This document shows positions 8,825-15,098 of a DNA stretch of 22,823 nt, one piece after another; position 1 is the stretch's first letter; every line of letters begins with the position of its first letter. The notes under the pieces are model-generated. The model saw only the letters and a list, made by a program, of their open reading frames with translations. It was not told where the DNA came from and searched no databases. Source of the stretch: an uncultured Kingella sp. GTDB taxonomy: Bacteria; Pseudomonadota; Gammaproteobacteria; Burkholderiales; Neisseriaceae. The position numbers and the translations under genes are program-made. Location of the stretch: contig CAKARD010000009.1 of NCBI GenBank assembly GCA_916720425.1, forward strand, positions 1 to 22,823, read 5' to 3'.

Positions 8825-10012
8825 TTACAATTTCATTCTATTATGTAATCGTTGATACAAAGGTGCAATTTGTTTTCTAATGGTTTCTGATTGAAATGCT
8901 CGTTTTGCTCGTTTTGCATATGAAATGAAATTGCGTTTACCAAAATGGCTGTATCTTGAATACAATTTCTTTTTATATAGTTTTTTGTGATCCAGCCCAT
9001 TTCTGTTTCTTATAACGTTAAATTTACGTTGAGTTTGTTTAGCTAAACTGACGCCACGTTTCATTTTATTAGAATAGCGAGTCAATCCTGATGCCCGTAA
9101 ACTAATTGAATCATTTTCAAGGATAAAACCCAAATATTGTAATGCTTTATTACTTCTTAATTTATCAGTTTTAGAAAAATGAACAATATCCGTTTTCTGT
9201 TGATTAATTTGCAATTTTAATTTATTCATTTCATGGAAAATAAAATTTTCAACAATCGTAATATTGTCTTTGTTCACAATACATAAAATATCATCACAAT
9301 ATCGTAAATACATAAATTCAGGATTTATTTTTTTTAAAAAATTAAAAATTTTATTATCAAAATCCAACATATAAATATTAGACAAAAAGGCACTAATTGG
9401 AGAACCTTGAGGGATAGCTACGTTACTGGTATTTTTAATAATTCTATTTGGATGCAATTTTTTAAATTCGCGAAATTCTTTAGCAGTACAGATTCTCTCA
9501 CGAATCTTTAATGTAGCATTATTCTTTGCAATCCCAAAGTATTTAAAAATATCATCACGATTAATCTGAGAAAATTTAGTAATGGCTTTATAAACCGCAT
9601 AATGATCTTTTGGTAATTTTTCTTGATTTAAGATTTTGCACCATGCTTTTTTTAAAATATCATGGTCTAAATTATCAAAAAATCCTGTAATATCTAGAGC
9701 CAATACAGAACAGTCACCTAATTTGCGAACATGGTCAAATGCACATTTTGCAAAATCAATATTGCTTTTTCCTAGCTTTCTAAATGCTAAAATTGAATCA
9801 TGTAAATATGGATATTTTATAGAAATGATTTTTTCATATTCTAATTCAAGTAAGTGTGTGTAATAAGCAAAAATATGACTGTCTCTATGTGCAGCATAAG
9901 CAATAGAACGCTTTTTTTTGTTACGTATAATTTTATTATTTATGATTTTTATTTTTAATTTTGGAATTTCATAATGGAGAAAAGGATAAAAACTGTGCTT
10001 TTTTTGAACCAA
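8825..10012 (-). CDS. drt2: Reverse transcriptase, probable DRT2 (UG2)-like antiphage defence enzyme
   Basis: A 395-codon reverse transcriptase. Domains: motif A with catalytic D107 in LALDITGFFDNLDH, motif B IPQGSPISAFLSNIYML (200-216), motif C Y238-C-D-D241, a motif D-like segment with K273, motif E-like LQYLGFIL (291-298), then a basic C-terminal tail. It lacks the retron VTG signature, the maturase X and HNH domains of group II introns, and any adjacent nitrilase, SLATT or second RT gene. The single-gene layout, size, YCDD core and a structured upstream intergenic region fit DRT2 (UG2); I cannot exclude another UG class. In DRT2 the enzyme copies an adjacent RNA into repeated cDNA that becomes a toxic gene on phage infection. 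GC is about 12-25% in sampled lines against about 40-50% nearby, suggesting horizontal gain. The start is uncertain: 10012 is a TTG, while the closest upstream ATG (10035) is one base out of frame across an A8 run. Confidence 0.75.
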   Translation of the reverse strand: MVQKKHSFYPFLHYEIPKLKIKIINNKIIRNKKKRSIAYAAHRDSHIFAYYTHLLELEYEKIISIKYPYLHDSILAFRKLGKSNIDFAKCAFDHVRKLGDCSVLALDITGFFDNLDHDILKKAWCKILNQEKLPKDHYAVYKAITKFSQINRDDIFKYFGIAKNNATLKIRERICTAKEFREFKKLHPNRIIKNTSNVAIPQGSPISAFLSNIYMLDFDNKIFNFLKKINPEFMYLRYCDDILCIVNKDNITIVENFIFHEMNKLKLQINQQKTDIVHFSKTDKLRSNKALQYLGFILENDSISLRASGLTRYSNKMKRGVSLAKQTQRKFNVIRNRNGLDHKKLYKKKLYSRYSHFGKRNFISYAKRAKRAFQSETIRKQIAPLYQRLHNRMKL

Positions 10013-10024
10013 GGTGGGGCATTC

Positions 10025-10032
10025 TTTTTTTT
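10025..10032 (-). repeat. A8 homopolymer directly after an out-of-frame ATG at the RT start
   Basis: Minus strand: ATG at 10035-10033, then eight A's. From this ATG the RT frame is missed by one base; nine A's (or six) would fuse it, giving MKKKECPTLVQKKHSF and onwards into the RT. Such tracts are typical phase-variation or slippage sites. A second run of seven A's lies at 9999-10005 inside the RT frame. Neither ATG 10035 nor TTG 10012 has a good ribosome-binding site. Confidence 0.5.
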
Positions 10033-10036
10033 CATA

Positions 10037-10360
10037 TTACTAAATGTATATCAATTAAGTAGCAAAACTAGGGAACAGGATTATGGCAGTCCTATTATTG
10101 TCCCCCAGTGTAGCCAGACAACTGGTAGCAATATTGCATTGCTTGCATTTCTGCATTGTCATCTAAAAGCCATTAACTGCTAAAGGTAATATATTAAATA
10201 TCCCAATATAACTAAATTATAAGGAGTCAATTATGCAATTACTGCTAATTAACGACACATCATAATTATTATTGTGTTGTCCAGTTGATTTGTTTCAATA
10301 ACAACTATGACTTGACAATATGAATGGTTATATATTCCCCGTTTTCTACAAAACGGGCAG
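10037..10360 (-). ncRNA. Candidate structured non-coding RNA (template RNA) of the reverse transcriptase
   Basis: The 457 bases between RT and clpB hold no protein gene I can support. On the RT strand a promoter ends just before a hairpin with stem CCCGTTTT/AAAACGGG (10338-10357), which would form the RNA 5' end. Further structure: a GAAA-tetraloop hairpin TGCA-GAAA-TGCA (10144-10155) nested in a GACAA/TTGTC helix (10156-10160 with 10117-10121), and the palindrome GCAATATTGC (10128-10137). The direct repeat ACAATAATA occurs at 10267-10275 and 10093-10101, 174 bases apart; ACTGCTAA (plus strand) occurs at 10176-10183 and 10241-10248, 65 apart. DRT2 systems carry a roughly 300-nt RNA in this position. 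Boundaries are estimates: the 5' end from the promoter, the 3' end from the RT start region. Confidence 0.45.
10221..10265 (+). other. Strong ribosome-binding site and 10-codon ORF antisense to the candidate ncRNA
   Basis: On plus, AAGGAG (10221-10226) is followed seven bases later by ATG (10233) and ten codons (MQLLLINDTS) before TAA at 10263-10265. This is one of the better ribosome-binding sites in the window, yet it serves only a tiny frame. It is in cDNA orientation relative to the candidate template RNA, so it might act only after template jumping. It could also be chance. Confidence 0.2.
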
Positions 10361-10365
10361 GGTTA

Positions 10366-10394
10366 ACTATATAGAATAATTAAATTATGCGCAA
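10366..10394 (-). promoter_or_regulatory. Candidate promoter of the RT-associated RNA
   Basis: Minus strand: TATAGT -10 (10366-10371), 17-base spacer, TTGCGC -35 (10389-10394, three of six). Predicted transcription starts near 10359, right at the first strong hairpin. It lies between the clpB terminator and the RT, so the RT locus would be an independent unit. Confidence 0.45.
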
Positions 10395-10421
10395 GGTGTT
10401 GTGATATTTTTAGATATAAAA

Positions 10422-10453
10422 ATAGAACTATCCTAAATTTAGGACAGTTCTAT
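10422..10453 (-). terminator. Rho-independent terminator after clpB
   Basis: A long hairpin (arms 10422-10437 and 10438-10453, one mismatch, centre AAATTT) is followed on the minus strand by TTTTATATC. It lies 17 bases past the clpB stop and separates clpB from the RT locus. Confidence 0.75.
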
Positions 10454-10469
10454 TCTATCTTTTTGTCTA

Positions 10470-13043
10470 TTAAGCAAAAATTAATTTATCGTCATTCGCT
10501 TCAATGTGAATCACGCTTTCTGGCGCATATTGTCCATTGAGCAACGCTTTTGCCAACGGATTTTCAATTTCCGCTTGAATGGCACGTTTCAAAGGACGCG
10601 CACCGTAAATCGGGTCAAAGCCAGATTCCGCAATCAAATCTAATGCCGCATCTGACACTTCCAAACGCAGATTTTGTGCGGCTAAACGGCGTTTCAGGCT
10701 ACCTAATTGGATTTGCGCGATGTTGCGAATATTCGCCTGATTCAAGCCGTGGAATACCACCACTTCATCAATACGGTTAATCAGTTCGGGGCGGAAATAC
10801 GCTTTCACGTCTTCCATTACCGCTGCTTTTACAGCGTCATAATCCGAAGTATCACCCAATTCCTGAATGTGTTGACTACCAATATTAGAAGTCATCACGA
10901 TGACGGTGTTTTTGAAATCCACCGTACGCCCTTGACCGTCTGTCAAACGACCATCGTCCAACACTTGCAACAAAATATTGAACACATCGGGGTGTGCTTT
11001 TTCCACTTCGTCCAACAAAATCACGCTGTATGGTTTACGGCGGACTTGTTCAGTGAGATAACCACCTTCTTCGTAGCCCACATATCCAGGAGGCGCACCA
11101 ATCAAACGCGCAATGCTGTGTTTTTCCATGTATTCGGACATATCAATGCGGATTAAATGCTCTTCGCTGTCAAACAAGAAACTTGCCAATGTTTTGCACA
11201 ATTCGGTTTTACCCACGCCTGTTGGGCCCAAAAATAAGAAACTGCCATACGGTTTATTTGGGTCAGCTAAACCAGAACGGCTGCGGCGAATCGCGTCTGC
11301 CACGGCACGTACGGCTTCATCTTGTCCAACCACACGTTTATGCAAAACTTCTTCCATTTTCAACAATTTCTCACGCTCACCTTCCATCATTTTGCTAACG
11401 GGAATACCCGTCATACGCGATACGATTTCGGCGATTTCTTCTGCGCCAACTTGAGTGCGGAATAATTTATTGGTTTTCAGGCTGCCTGAAACTTCAGCGG
11501 CTTGTAATTGTTGCCCCAATTTTGGCAATTGTCCGTATTCCAACTCAGAGGCTTTGGCATAATCGCCTGCACGTTTGGCTTGTTCAATTTTCAGTTTTAA
11601 ATCATCAATTTGTTTTTTAATGTCTGCGCTGCTAGATGAAGCGGCTTTTTCTGCTTTCCAAATTTCGTCCAAATCGGCATATTCTTTTTGCAGACTGGCG
11701 ATTTCTTCGTCAATCAATTCCAAGCGTTTTTTGCTGGCATCATCGGTTTCTTTGGCAACGTGCATTTTTTCCATTTTTAATTGGATGATGCGACGGTCCA
11801 GTTTATCCATTTGTTCGGGTTTGGAATCCAATTCCATTTTGATGCGACTTGCTGCTTCATCAATCAAATCAATGGCTTTGTCTGGCAAGAAACGGTCAGT
11901 AATATAGCGGTTAGACAATTCTGCTGCTGCCACAATTGCAGGGTCGGTAATGTCTACGCCATGATGGATTTCGTAGCGTTCTTGCAAGCCGCGCAAAATA
12001 GCGATGGTTGCTTCTACGCTTGGTTCGTCCACCAACACTTTTTGGAAACGGCGTTCCAATGCGGCATCTTTTTCAATATATTGACGATATTCGTCCAATG
12101 TGGTTGCGCCAATGCAATGCAATTCGCCACGCGCCAAAGCGGGTTTGAGCATATTGCCTGCGTCCATTGCGCCATCGGTTTTGCCTGCGCCGACCAGTGT
12201 ATGAATTTCATCAATAAAAATCAGGCTGTTGCCATCATCTTTTGCCAAATCGTTTAATACGGCTTTCAGGCGTTCTTCAAATTCACCGCGATATTTCGCT
12301 CCTGCGATTAAGGCAGCCAAATCCAGTACCAACAAGCGTTTGCCACGTAAGCTTTCAGGTACTTCGCCATTGACAATGCGTTGCGCCAAGCCTTCTACAA
12401 TCGCGGTTTTGCCGACACCTGGTTCACCGATTAGCACGGGATTGTTTTTGGTACGGCGTTGCAGTACTTGAATGGCGCGGCGAATTTCGTCATCACGCCC
12501 AATCACGGGGTCAAGTTTGCCCTCACGAGCACGTTCGGTTAAATCGGTGGTGTATTTTTTGAGAGCTTCGCGTTGGTCTTCTGCGTTGGGGTTATCCACG
12601 GTATTTCCTCCTCTAATTTGGTCTATTGCTTGGTTAAGCTTGGCTTCGCTTACGCCTGCATTTTTTAGAATTTTTCCTACAGTACCGTTTTCTTGTAATG
12701 CACCTAACAAAAACAATTCGCTAGCAATATAGGCATCACCACGTTTCACAGCGGCTTTGTCCATCAGGTTTAACGCATTTTGTAATTCGCGACTTGCCAT
12801 GATTTCACCGCCATTACCTGAAACTTTGGGCAAGGTATGCAAAGTTGTTTGTATTTCGCGTTGAATTTGTGCTACATTGCCACCAGCTTGAACCAAAAGT
12901 GCAGCCATGCCACTTTGTGGATCATCTAATAACACTTTTAAAACATGAACGGCTTCTAAATATGCACTGTCATTAGCCATTGCTTGACTTTGAGCATCTT
13001 GTAATACTTGTTGAAATTTACTGGTTAATTTATCGTATCGCAT
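10470..13043 (-). CDS. clpB: ATP-dependent protein disaggregase ClpB
   Basis: An 857-residue Hsp100 chaperone that, with DnaK, extracts polypeptides from aggregates in the cytoplasm. Order: N-terminal Clp repeats (1-145), AAA+ 1 with Walker A GEPGVGKT (206-213) and LIFIDEIHTLVGAG, the coiled-coil M domain (about 410-530, rich in K, E and D), AAA+ 2 with Walker A GPTGVGKT (about 605), SVILLDEVEKAHPDV and the sensor region DPIYGARPLKRAI. The start is the ATG at 13043 (MRYDKLTSKFQQ), preceded by AAAGGA; nine further in-frame codons upstream are unlike the family. From about 12300 down to 10500 sampled lines are 50-58% GC, while the 5' 450 bases average about 39%, and one exact DNA uptake sequence lies at 11479-11490, so parts may have been exchanged by transformation. 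Confidence 0.97.
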   Translation of the reverse strand: MRYDKLTSKFQQVLQDAQSQAMANDSAYLEAVHVLKVLLDDPQSGMAALLVQAGGNVAQIQREIQTTLHTLPKVSGNGGEIMASRELQNALNLMDKAAVKRGDAYIASELFLLGALQENGTVGKILKNAGVSEAKLNQAIDQIRGGNTVDNPNAEDQREALKKYTTDLTERAREGKLDPVIGRDDEIRRAIQVLQRRTKNNPVLIGEPGVGKTAIVEGLAQRIVNGEVPESLRGKRLLVLDLAALIAGAKYRGEFEERLKAVLNDLAKDDGNSLIFIDEIHTLVGAGKTDGAMDAGNMLKPALARGELHCIGATTLDEYRQYIEKDAALERRFQKVLVDEPSVEATIAILRGLQERYEIHHGVDITDPAIVAAAELSNRYITDRFLPDKAIDLIDEAASRIKMELDSKPEQMDKLDRRIIQLKMEKMHVAKETDDASKKRLELIDEEIASLQKEYADLDEIWKAEKAASSSSADIKKQIDDLKLKIEQAKRAGDYAKASELEYGQLPKLGQQLQAAEVSGSLKTNKLFRTQVGAEEIAEIVSRMTGIPVSKMMEGEREKLLKMEEVLHKRVVGQDEAVRAVADAIRRSRSGLADPNKPYGSFLFLGPTGVGKTELCKTLASFLFDSEEHLIRIDMSEYMEKHSIARLIGAPPGYVGYEEGGYLTEQVRRKPYSVILLDEVEKAHPDVFNILLQVLDDGRLTDGQGRTVDFKNTVIVMTSNIGSQHIQELGDTSDYDAVKAAVMEDVKAYFRPELINRIDEVVVFHGLNQANIRNIAQIQLGSLKRRLAAQNLRLEVSDAALDLIAESGFDPIYGARPLKRAIQAEIENPLAKALLNGQYAPESVIHIEANDDKLIFA
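11479..11490 (+). other. DNA uptake sequence (AG-simDUS) inside clpB
   Basis: AGGCTGCCTGAA matches the Simonsiella-dialect DUS exactly. With its flank it forms TTCAGGC-T-GCCTGAA, so the opposite strand reads AGGCAGCCTGAA, the Kingella dialect. I found no other exact DUS of any dialect known to me in the window. Confidence 0.6.
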
Positions 13044-13096
13044 CACTTTTTCCTTTATTAATTGATTCAATCTTATGTATGAGATATAAGGATATT

Positions 13097-13125
13097 GCTA
13101 TAAAAAAACAAGCCTATGCATTCAA
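13097..13125 (-). promoter_or_regulatory. Candidate promoter of clpB
   Basis: Minus strand: TTGAAT (13120-13125), 17-base spacer, TATAGC (13097-13102), about 55 bases before the clpB ATG. No convincing heat-shock (CCCAT-type) -10 box is visible in this gap. Confidence 0.45.
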
Positions 13126-13195
13126 ATTTAATAAAATTAAATTTATTTTTAAAACAATATCTTATAAAAAAAATATTTTTTTCTCAGTAAAAATC

Positions 13196-13224
13196 TTGCC
13201 AAAATATTTCAATTTGTGTACTAT
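13196..13224 (+). promoter_or_regulatory. Promoter of tRNA-Ser
   Basis: TTGCCA (13196-13201), 17-base spacer, TACTAT (13219-13224), ending 15 bases before the mature tRNA. Spacing and position are ideal. Confidence 0.65.
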
Positions 13225-13239
13225 TCGTTCCTTCTAAAC

Positions 13240-13330
13240 GGAGGTTTGGCAGAGCGGTTTAATGCAGCGGTCTTGAAAACCGCCGAGGGTTTGTAGCCCT
13301 CCGTGAGTTCGAATCTCACAGCCTCCGCCA
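13240..13330 (+). tRNA. tRNA-Ser (anticodon UGA)
   Basis: A 91-base class II tRNA with encoded CCA. The acceptor stem GGAGGTT pairs with AGCCTCC, the discriminator base is G (13327) and CCA is 13328-13330. The anticodon stem GCGGT/ACCGC carries loop CTTGAAA, giving anticodon TGA at 13274-13276, which reads UCA and other UCN serine codons. The long variable arm CCGAGGGTTTGTAGCCCTCC and the TTCGAAT T-loop confirm tRNA-Ser. Confidence 0.97.
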
Positions 13331-13340
13331 ATATTATTCA

Positions 13341-13370
13341 AAAACCCAAGAAGTTAACTTCTTGGGTTTT
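13341..13370. terminator. Bidirectional terminator between tRNA-Ser and the CDF transporter
   Basis: A perfect 30-base inverted repeat centred on GTTAAC, with CCCAAGAAG arms flanked by AAAA and TTTT. T-runs follow on both strands (TTTTTTT on plus, TTTTT on minus), so it can end tRNA-Ser from the left and the CDF gene (stop at 13390) from the right. Confidence 0.85.
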
Positions 13371-13389
13371 TTTATTATGTATGCTTTTT

Positions 13390-13980
13390 CTAAAAGTCCT
13401 TATGCGCGATAGCTTGTTGCACAATTCCTATGCCACTGCGTAATACTAATATTGCTAATAGTGTGCTTACTACTATATCCACCCATTGCCAGTTTAGCAA
13501 CCATGCACTTAATCCTGAAATAATTGCTAAGGCTGAACCAAATAAATCTGCTAATACATGCAAATATGCTGCTTTAATATTCAAATTAGTTTGATCGCTT
13601 TTGCGTAACAACCATATTACAAACAGATTGACCAGTAAGCCCAATGTTGCCACACCTAGCATGGGTAATGCTACTATTTCGGTGGTTTGCTGCCAACGTT
13701 TCACGGCTTCACATAAAATCCACAGGGCAACAATAATCAAAGATATGCCATTAAATAATGCCAACCATTTTTGCTTGTGTTTGCTTAAAAACAACGCTAT
13801 CCATGCTAAAAACAGAGAAAAACTGTCATTTGCCATGTGCCCAGCATCCGCCATCAATGCAAGACTATTAAAGTGATAACCACCAATAAATTCTACCACC
13901 ATAAATACTGTAATGATTGTTAAGCTTAAAGATAAAATGCGCTTATCTTGCGGTGCATGGGTATGATTGTGATGTACCAT
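13390..13980 (-). CDS. Cation diffusion facilitator (CDF), short form without C-terminal domain
   Basis: A 196-residue inner-membrane exporter of Zn2+/Co2+/Cd2+-type ions, related to CzcD/ZitB. It has a His-rich start (MVHHNHTHAPQDKRIL) and six hydrophobic helices. Metal-site motifs are D45 and H48-xxx-D52 in helix 2 (ALMADAGHMANDSFSL) and H141-xxx-D145 in helix 5 (HVLADLFGSAL). CDF proteins are usually about 300 residues with a cytosolic ferredoxin-like C domain; here the frame stops right after helix 6 and a terminator follows within 20 bases, so this looks like a real short form rather than a sequencing break. The frame is open 41 codons further upstream from a TTG at 14103, but that part is not CDF-like. 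Metal specificity cannot be told. Confidence 0.85.
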   Translation of the reverse strand: MVHHNHTHAPQDKRILSLSLTIITVFMVVEFIGGYHFNSLALMADAGHMANDSFSLFLAWIALFLSKHKQKWLALFNGISLIIVALWILCEAVKRWQQTTEIVALPMLGVATLGLLVNLFVIWLLRKSDQTNLNIKAAYLHVLADLFGSALAIISGLSAWLLNWQWVDIVVSTLLAILVLRSGIGIVQQAIAHKDF

Positions 13981-14140
13981 AAAATACCGTTCTATTGGAA
14001 ACCATTCAATATTACGAAAAGCAGGATATTTTGCCAAAAATACGTTATATGGCAAAGGGTTAACAATACCATCACAACGATACTGTCCTAATAGTAGGGG
14101 CAAATTTTCTTATTTTCTAGATGGTTTTATTTCTTATAAA

Positions 14141-14161
14141 AGGGCGTTTTGAATACGCCCT
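14141..14161 (-). terminator. Terminator after the Mip/FKBP gene
   Basis: Stem AGGGCGT/ACGCCCT (14141-14147 and 14155-14161) with a 7-base loop, followed on the minus strand by TTTATAAG. It is 46 bases beyond the stop of the FKBP gene. Confidence 0.65.
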
Positions 14162-14206
14162 GATGTTTAGGTTTATTATTTAGAAATGATAGATTGTATA
14201 TTAGAT

Positions 14207-14992
14207 TTAATGTTGCGTTTTTTTCATCTCTTCCAGCATTTTTTTTGCACCATTTTTCTCTACTTTTTTCACTTTGATGTCAAATACCAATACAGAGTTA
14301 GCGGGAATTTTTTCACTTGCAGCGCGATCGCCATAAGCTAAGTTGGCAGGAATATATAAAGTATAATCACTGCCTTCTTTCATTAATTGTAAGCCTTCGA
14401 TCCAACCTTGTATCACTGTGCCATCGATGACGGGTACGGGAAAATCTTGACCGCCATGTAGTGCGGTGCTGTCAAATACTTCACCATTAGTTAAGCGGCC
14501 TTCATACTCTACGGTTGCAAGATCGCCTTTCGTAACTTGCGCACCTGTACCTTCGGTATTCACTTTATATTGCAAACCTGATTCAGTGGTTTTGATACCT
14601 GCTTTAGTTTTATTTTCGGCTAGGAATTTTTCACCTTCTGCTTTGGCGTTATTGGCTTTAGTTTCAGCAACAGCTTGCATTTTTTGTTGTAAAGATTGAA
14701 TGATTTCTTGTGCTTGCTCTGGTGTAATTTTTGCTGGTTTGCCTTCAATTTGATCATTGATTGCTGAAACTAAGGCATCGGTATCAATCGTCAAACCATT
14801 TTTTTTCATTTCAGCAAGATTCATGGATTGAGCTGCATCATAACCAATTAAATAGCCTAGTTTTTGGGCTTCGGTTTGTAAATCATTGTTAGATGCGCTG
14901 GCCGCCTTGGCAGAAGGAGCATTATCTTGTTGATTGCATGCTACCAATAATAAAGATGCACTGATGATGCTTAATGTAAAAAATTTTTTCAT
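14207..14992 (-). CDS. mip: FKBP-type peptidyl-prolyl isomerase lipoprotein, Mip/FkpA-like
   Basis: A 261-residue lipoprotein. The signal peptide ends in the lipobox L16-V-A-C19, so the mature protein is lipid-anchored. An FKBP_N dimerisation domain (about 37-135, helical, charged, Ala-rich) precedes a C-terminal FKBP domain (about 155-245) with the conserved YEGRLTNGEVFDST, the VIQGWIEGLQLMKEGSDYTLYIPANLAYG segment (shown in parts: VIQGW, IPANLAYG) and the final VLVFDIKVKKVE. It catalyses proline isomerisation during folding of exported proteins; neisserial Mip is about 270 residues and supports macrophage survival. It is transcribed away from prmB from a shared promoter region. FkpA is an alternative name for the same architecture. 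Confidence 0.92.
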   Translation of the reverse strand: MKKFFTLSIISASLLLVACNQQDNAPSAKAASASNNDLQTEAQKLGYLIGYDAAQSMNLAEMKKNGLTIDTDALVSAINDQIEGKPAKITPEQAQEIIQSLQQKMQAVAETKANNAKAEGEKFLAENKTKAGIKTTESGLQYKVNTEGTGAQVTKGDLATVEYEGRLTNGEVFDSTALHGGQDFPVPVIDGTVIQGWIEGLQLMKEGSDYTLYIPANLAYGDRAASEKIPANSVLVFDIKVKKVEKNGAKKMLEEMKKTQH

Positions 14993-15026
14993 AAAATGGT
15001 TTCTTTTTTAAAGATAGAAGGGGAGT

Positions 15027-15069
15027 GATTATAACGGTTTTTATCTATGTGATAAAAGTCGTTATAATC
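15027..15069. promoter_or_regulatory. Palindromic overlapping divergent promoters of mip and prmB
   Basis: A 43-base inverted repeat: arms GATTATAACG..TTTTATC and GATAAAA..CGTTATAATC (19 bases each, 17 matching) around loop TATGT. Each arm carries a TATAAT -10 box, 15063-15068 for prmB (plus) and 15028-15033 for mip (minus). Both have TTTATC 17 bases upstream as a weak -35, placed so that the two promoters cross each other. The two genes therefore share one DNA segment and may compete or share a regulator. Confidence 0.7.
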
Positions 15070-15098
15070 GTATTTTCATTTTATTTCAAAATATTGAT

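Noticed and set aside
8825..10012. Retron or group II intron reverse transcriptase
   Set aside because: No retron VTG signature, no maturase or endonuclease domain, and no recognisable intron domain V hairpin downstream (8673-8824).
9974..10183. 69-codon plus-strand ORF overlapping the RT start and the upstream region
   Set aside because: No ribosome-binding site, its first part is the complement of the RT coding sequence, and the product shows no family features. Its openness is noted instead as a property of the ncRNA region.
10312..10336. TTGACA (10312-10317) with TATATT (10331-10336) as a plus-strand promoter
   Set aside because: The spacer is only 13 bases, too short for a sigma-70 promoter in place, and no plus-strand gene follows.
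11781..12257. 158-codon plus-strand ORF
   Set aside because: Antisense shadow of clpB.
13981..14103. 41-codon N-terminal extension of the CDF protein from a TTG
   Set aside because: The extension is unlike CDF N-termini and the His-rich MVHHNHTH start at 13980 is typical.
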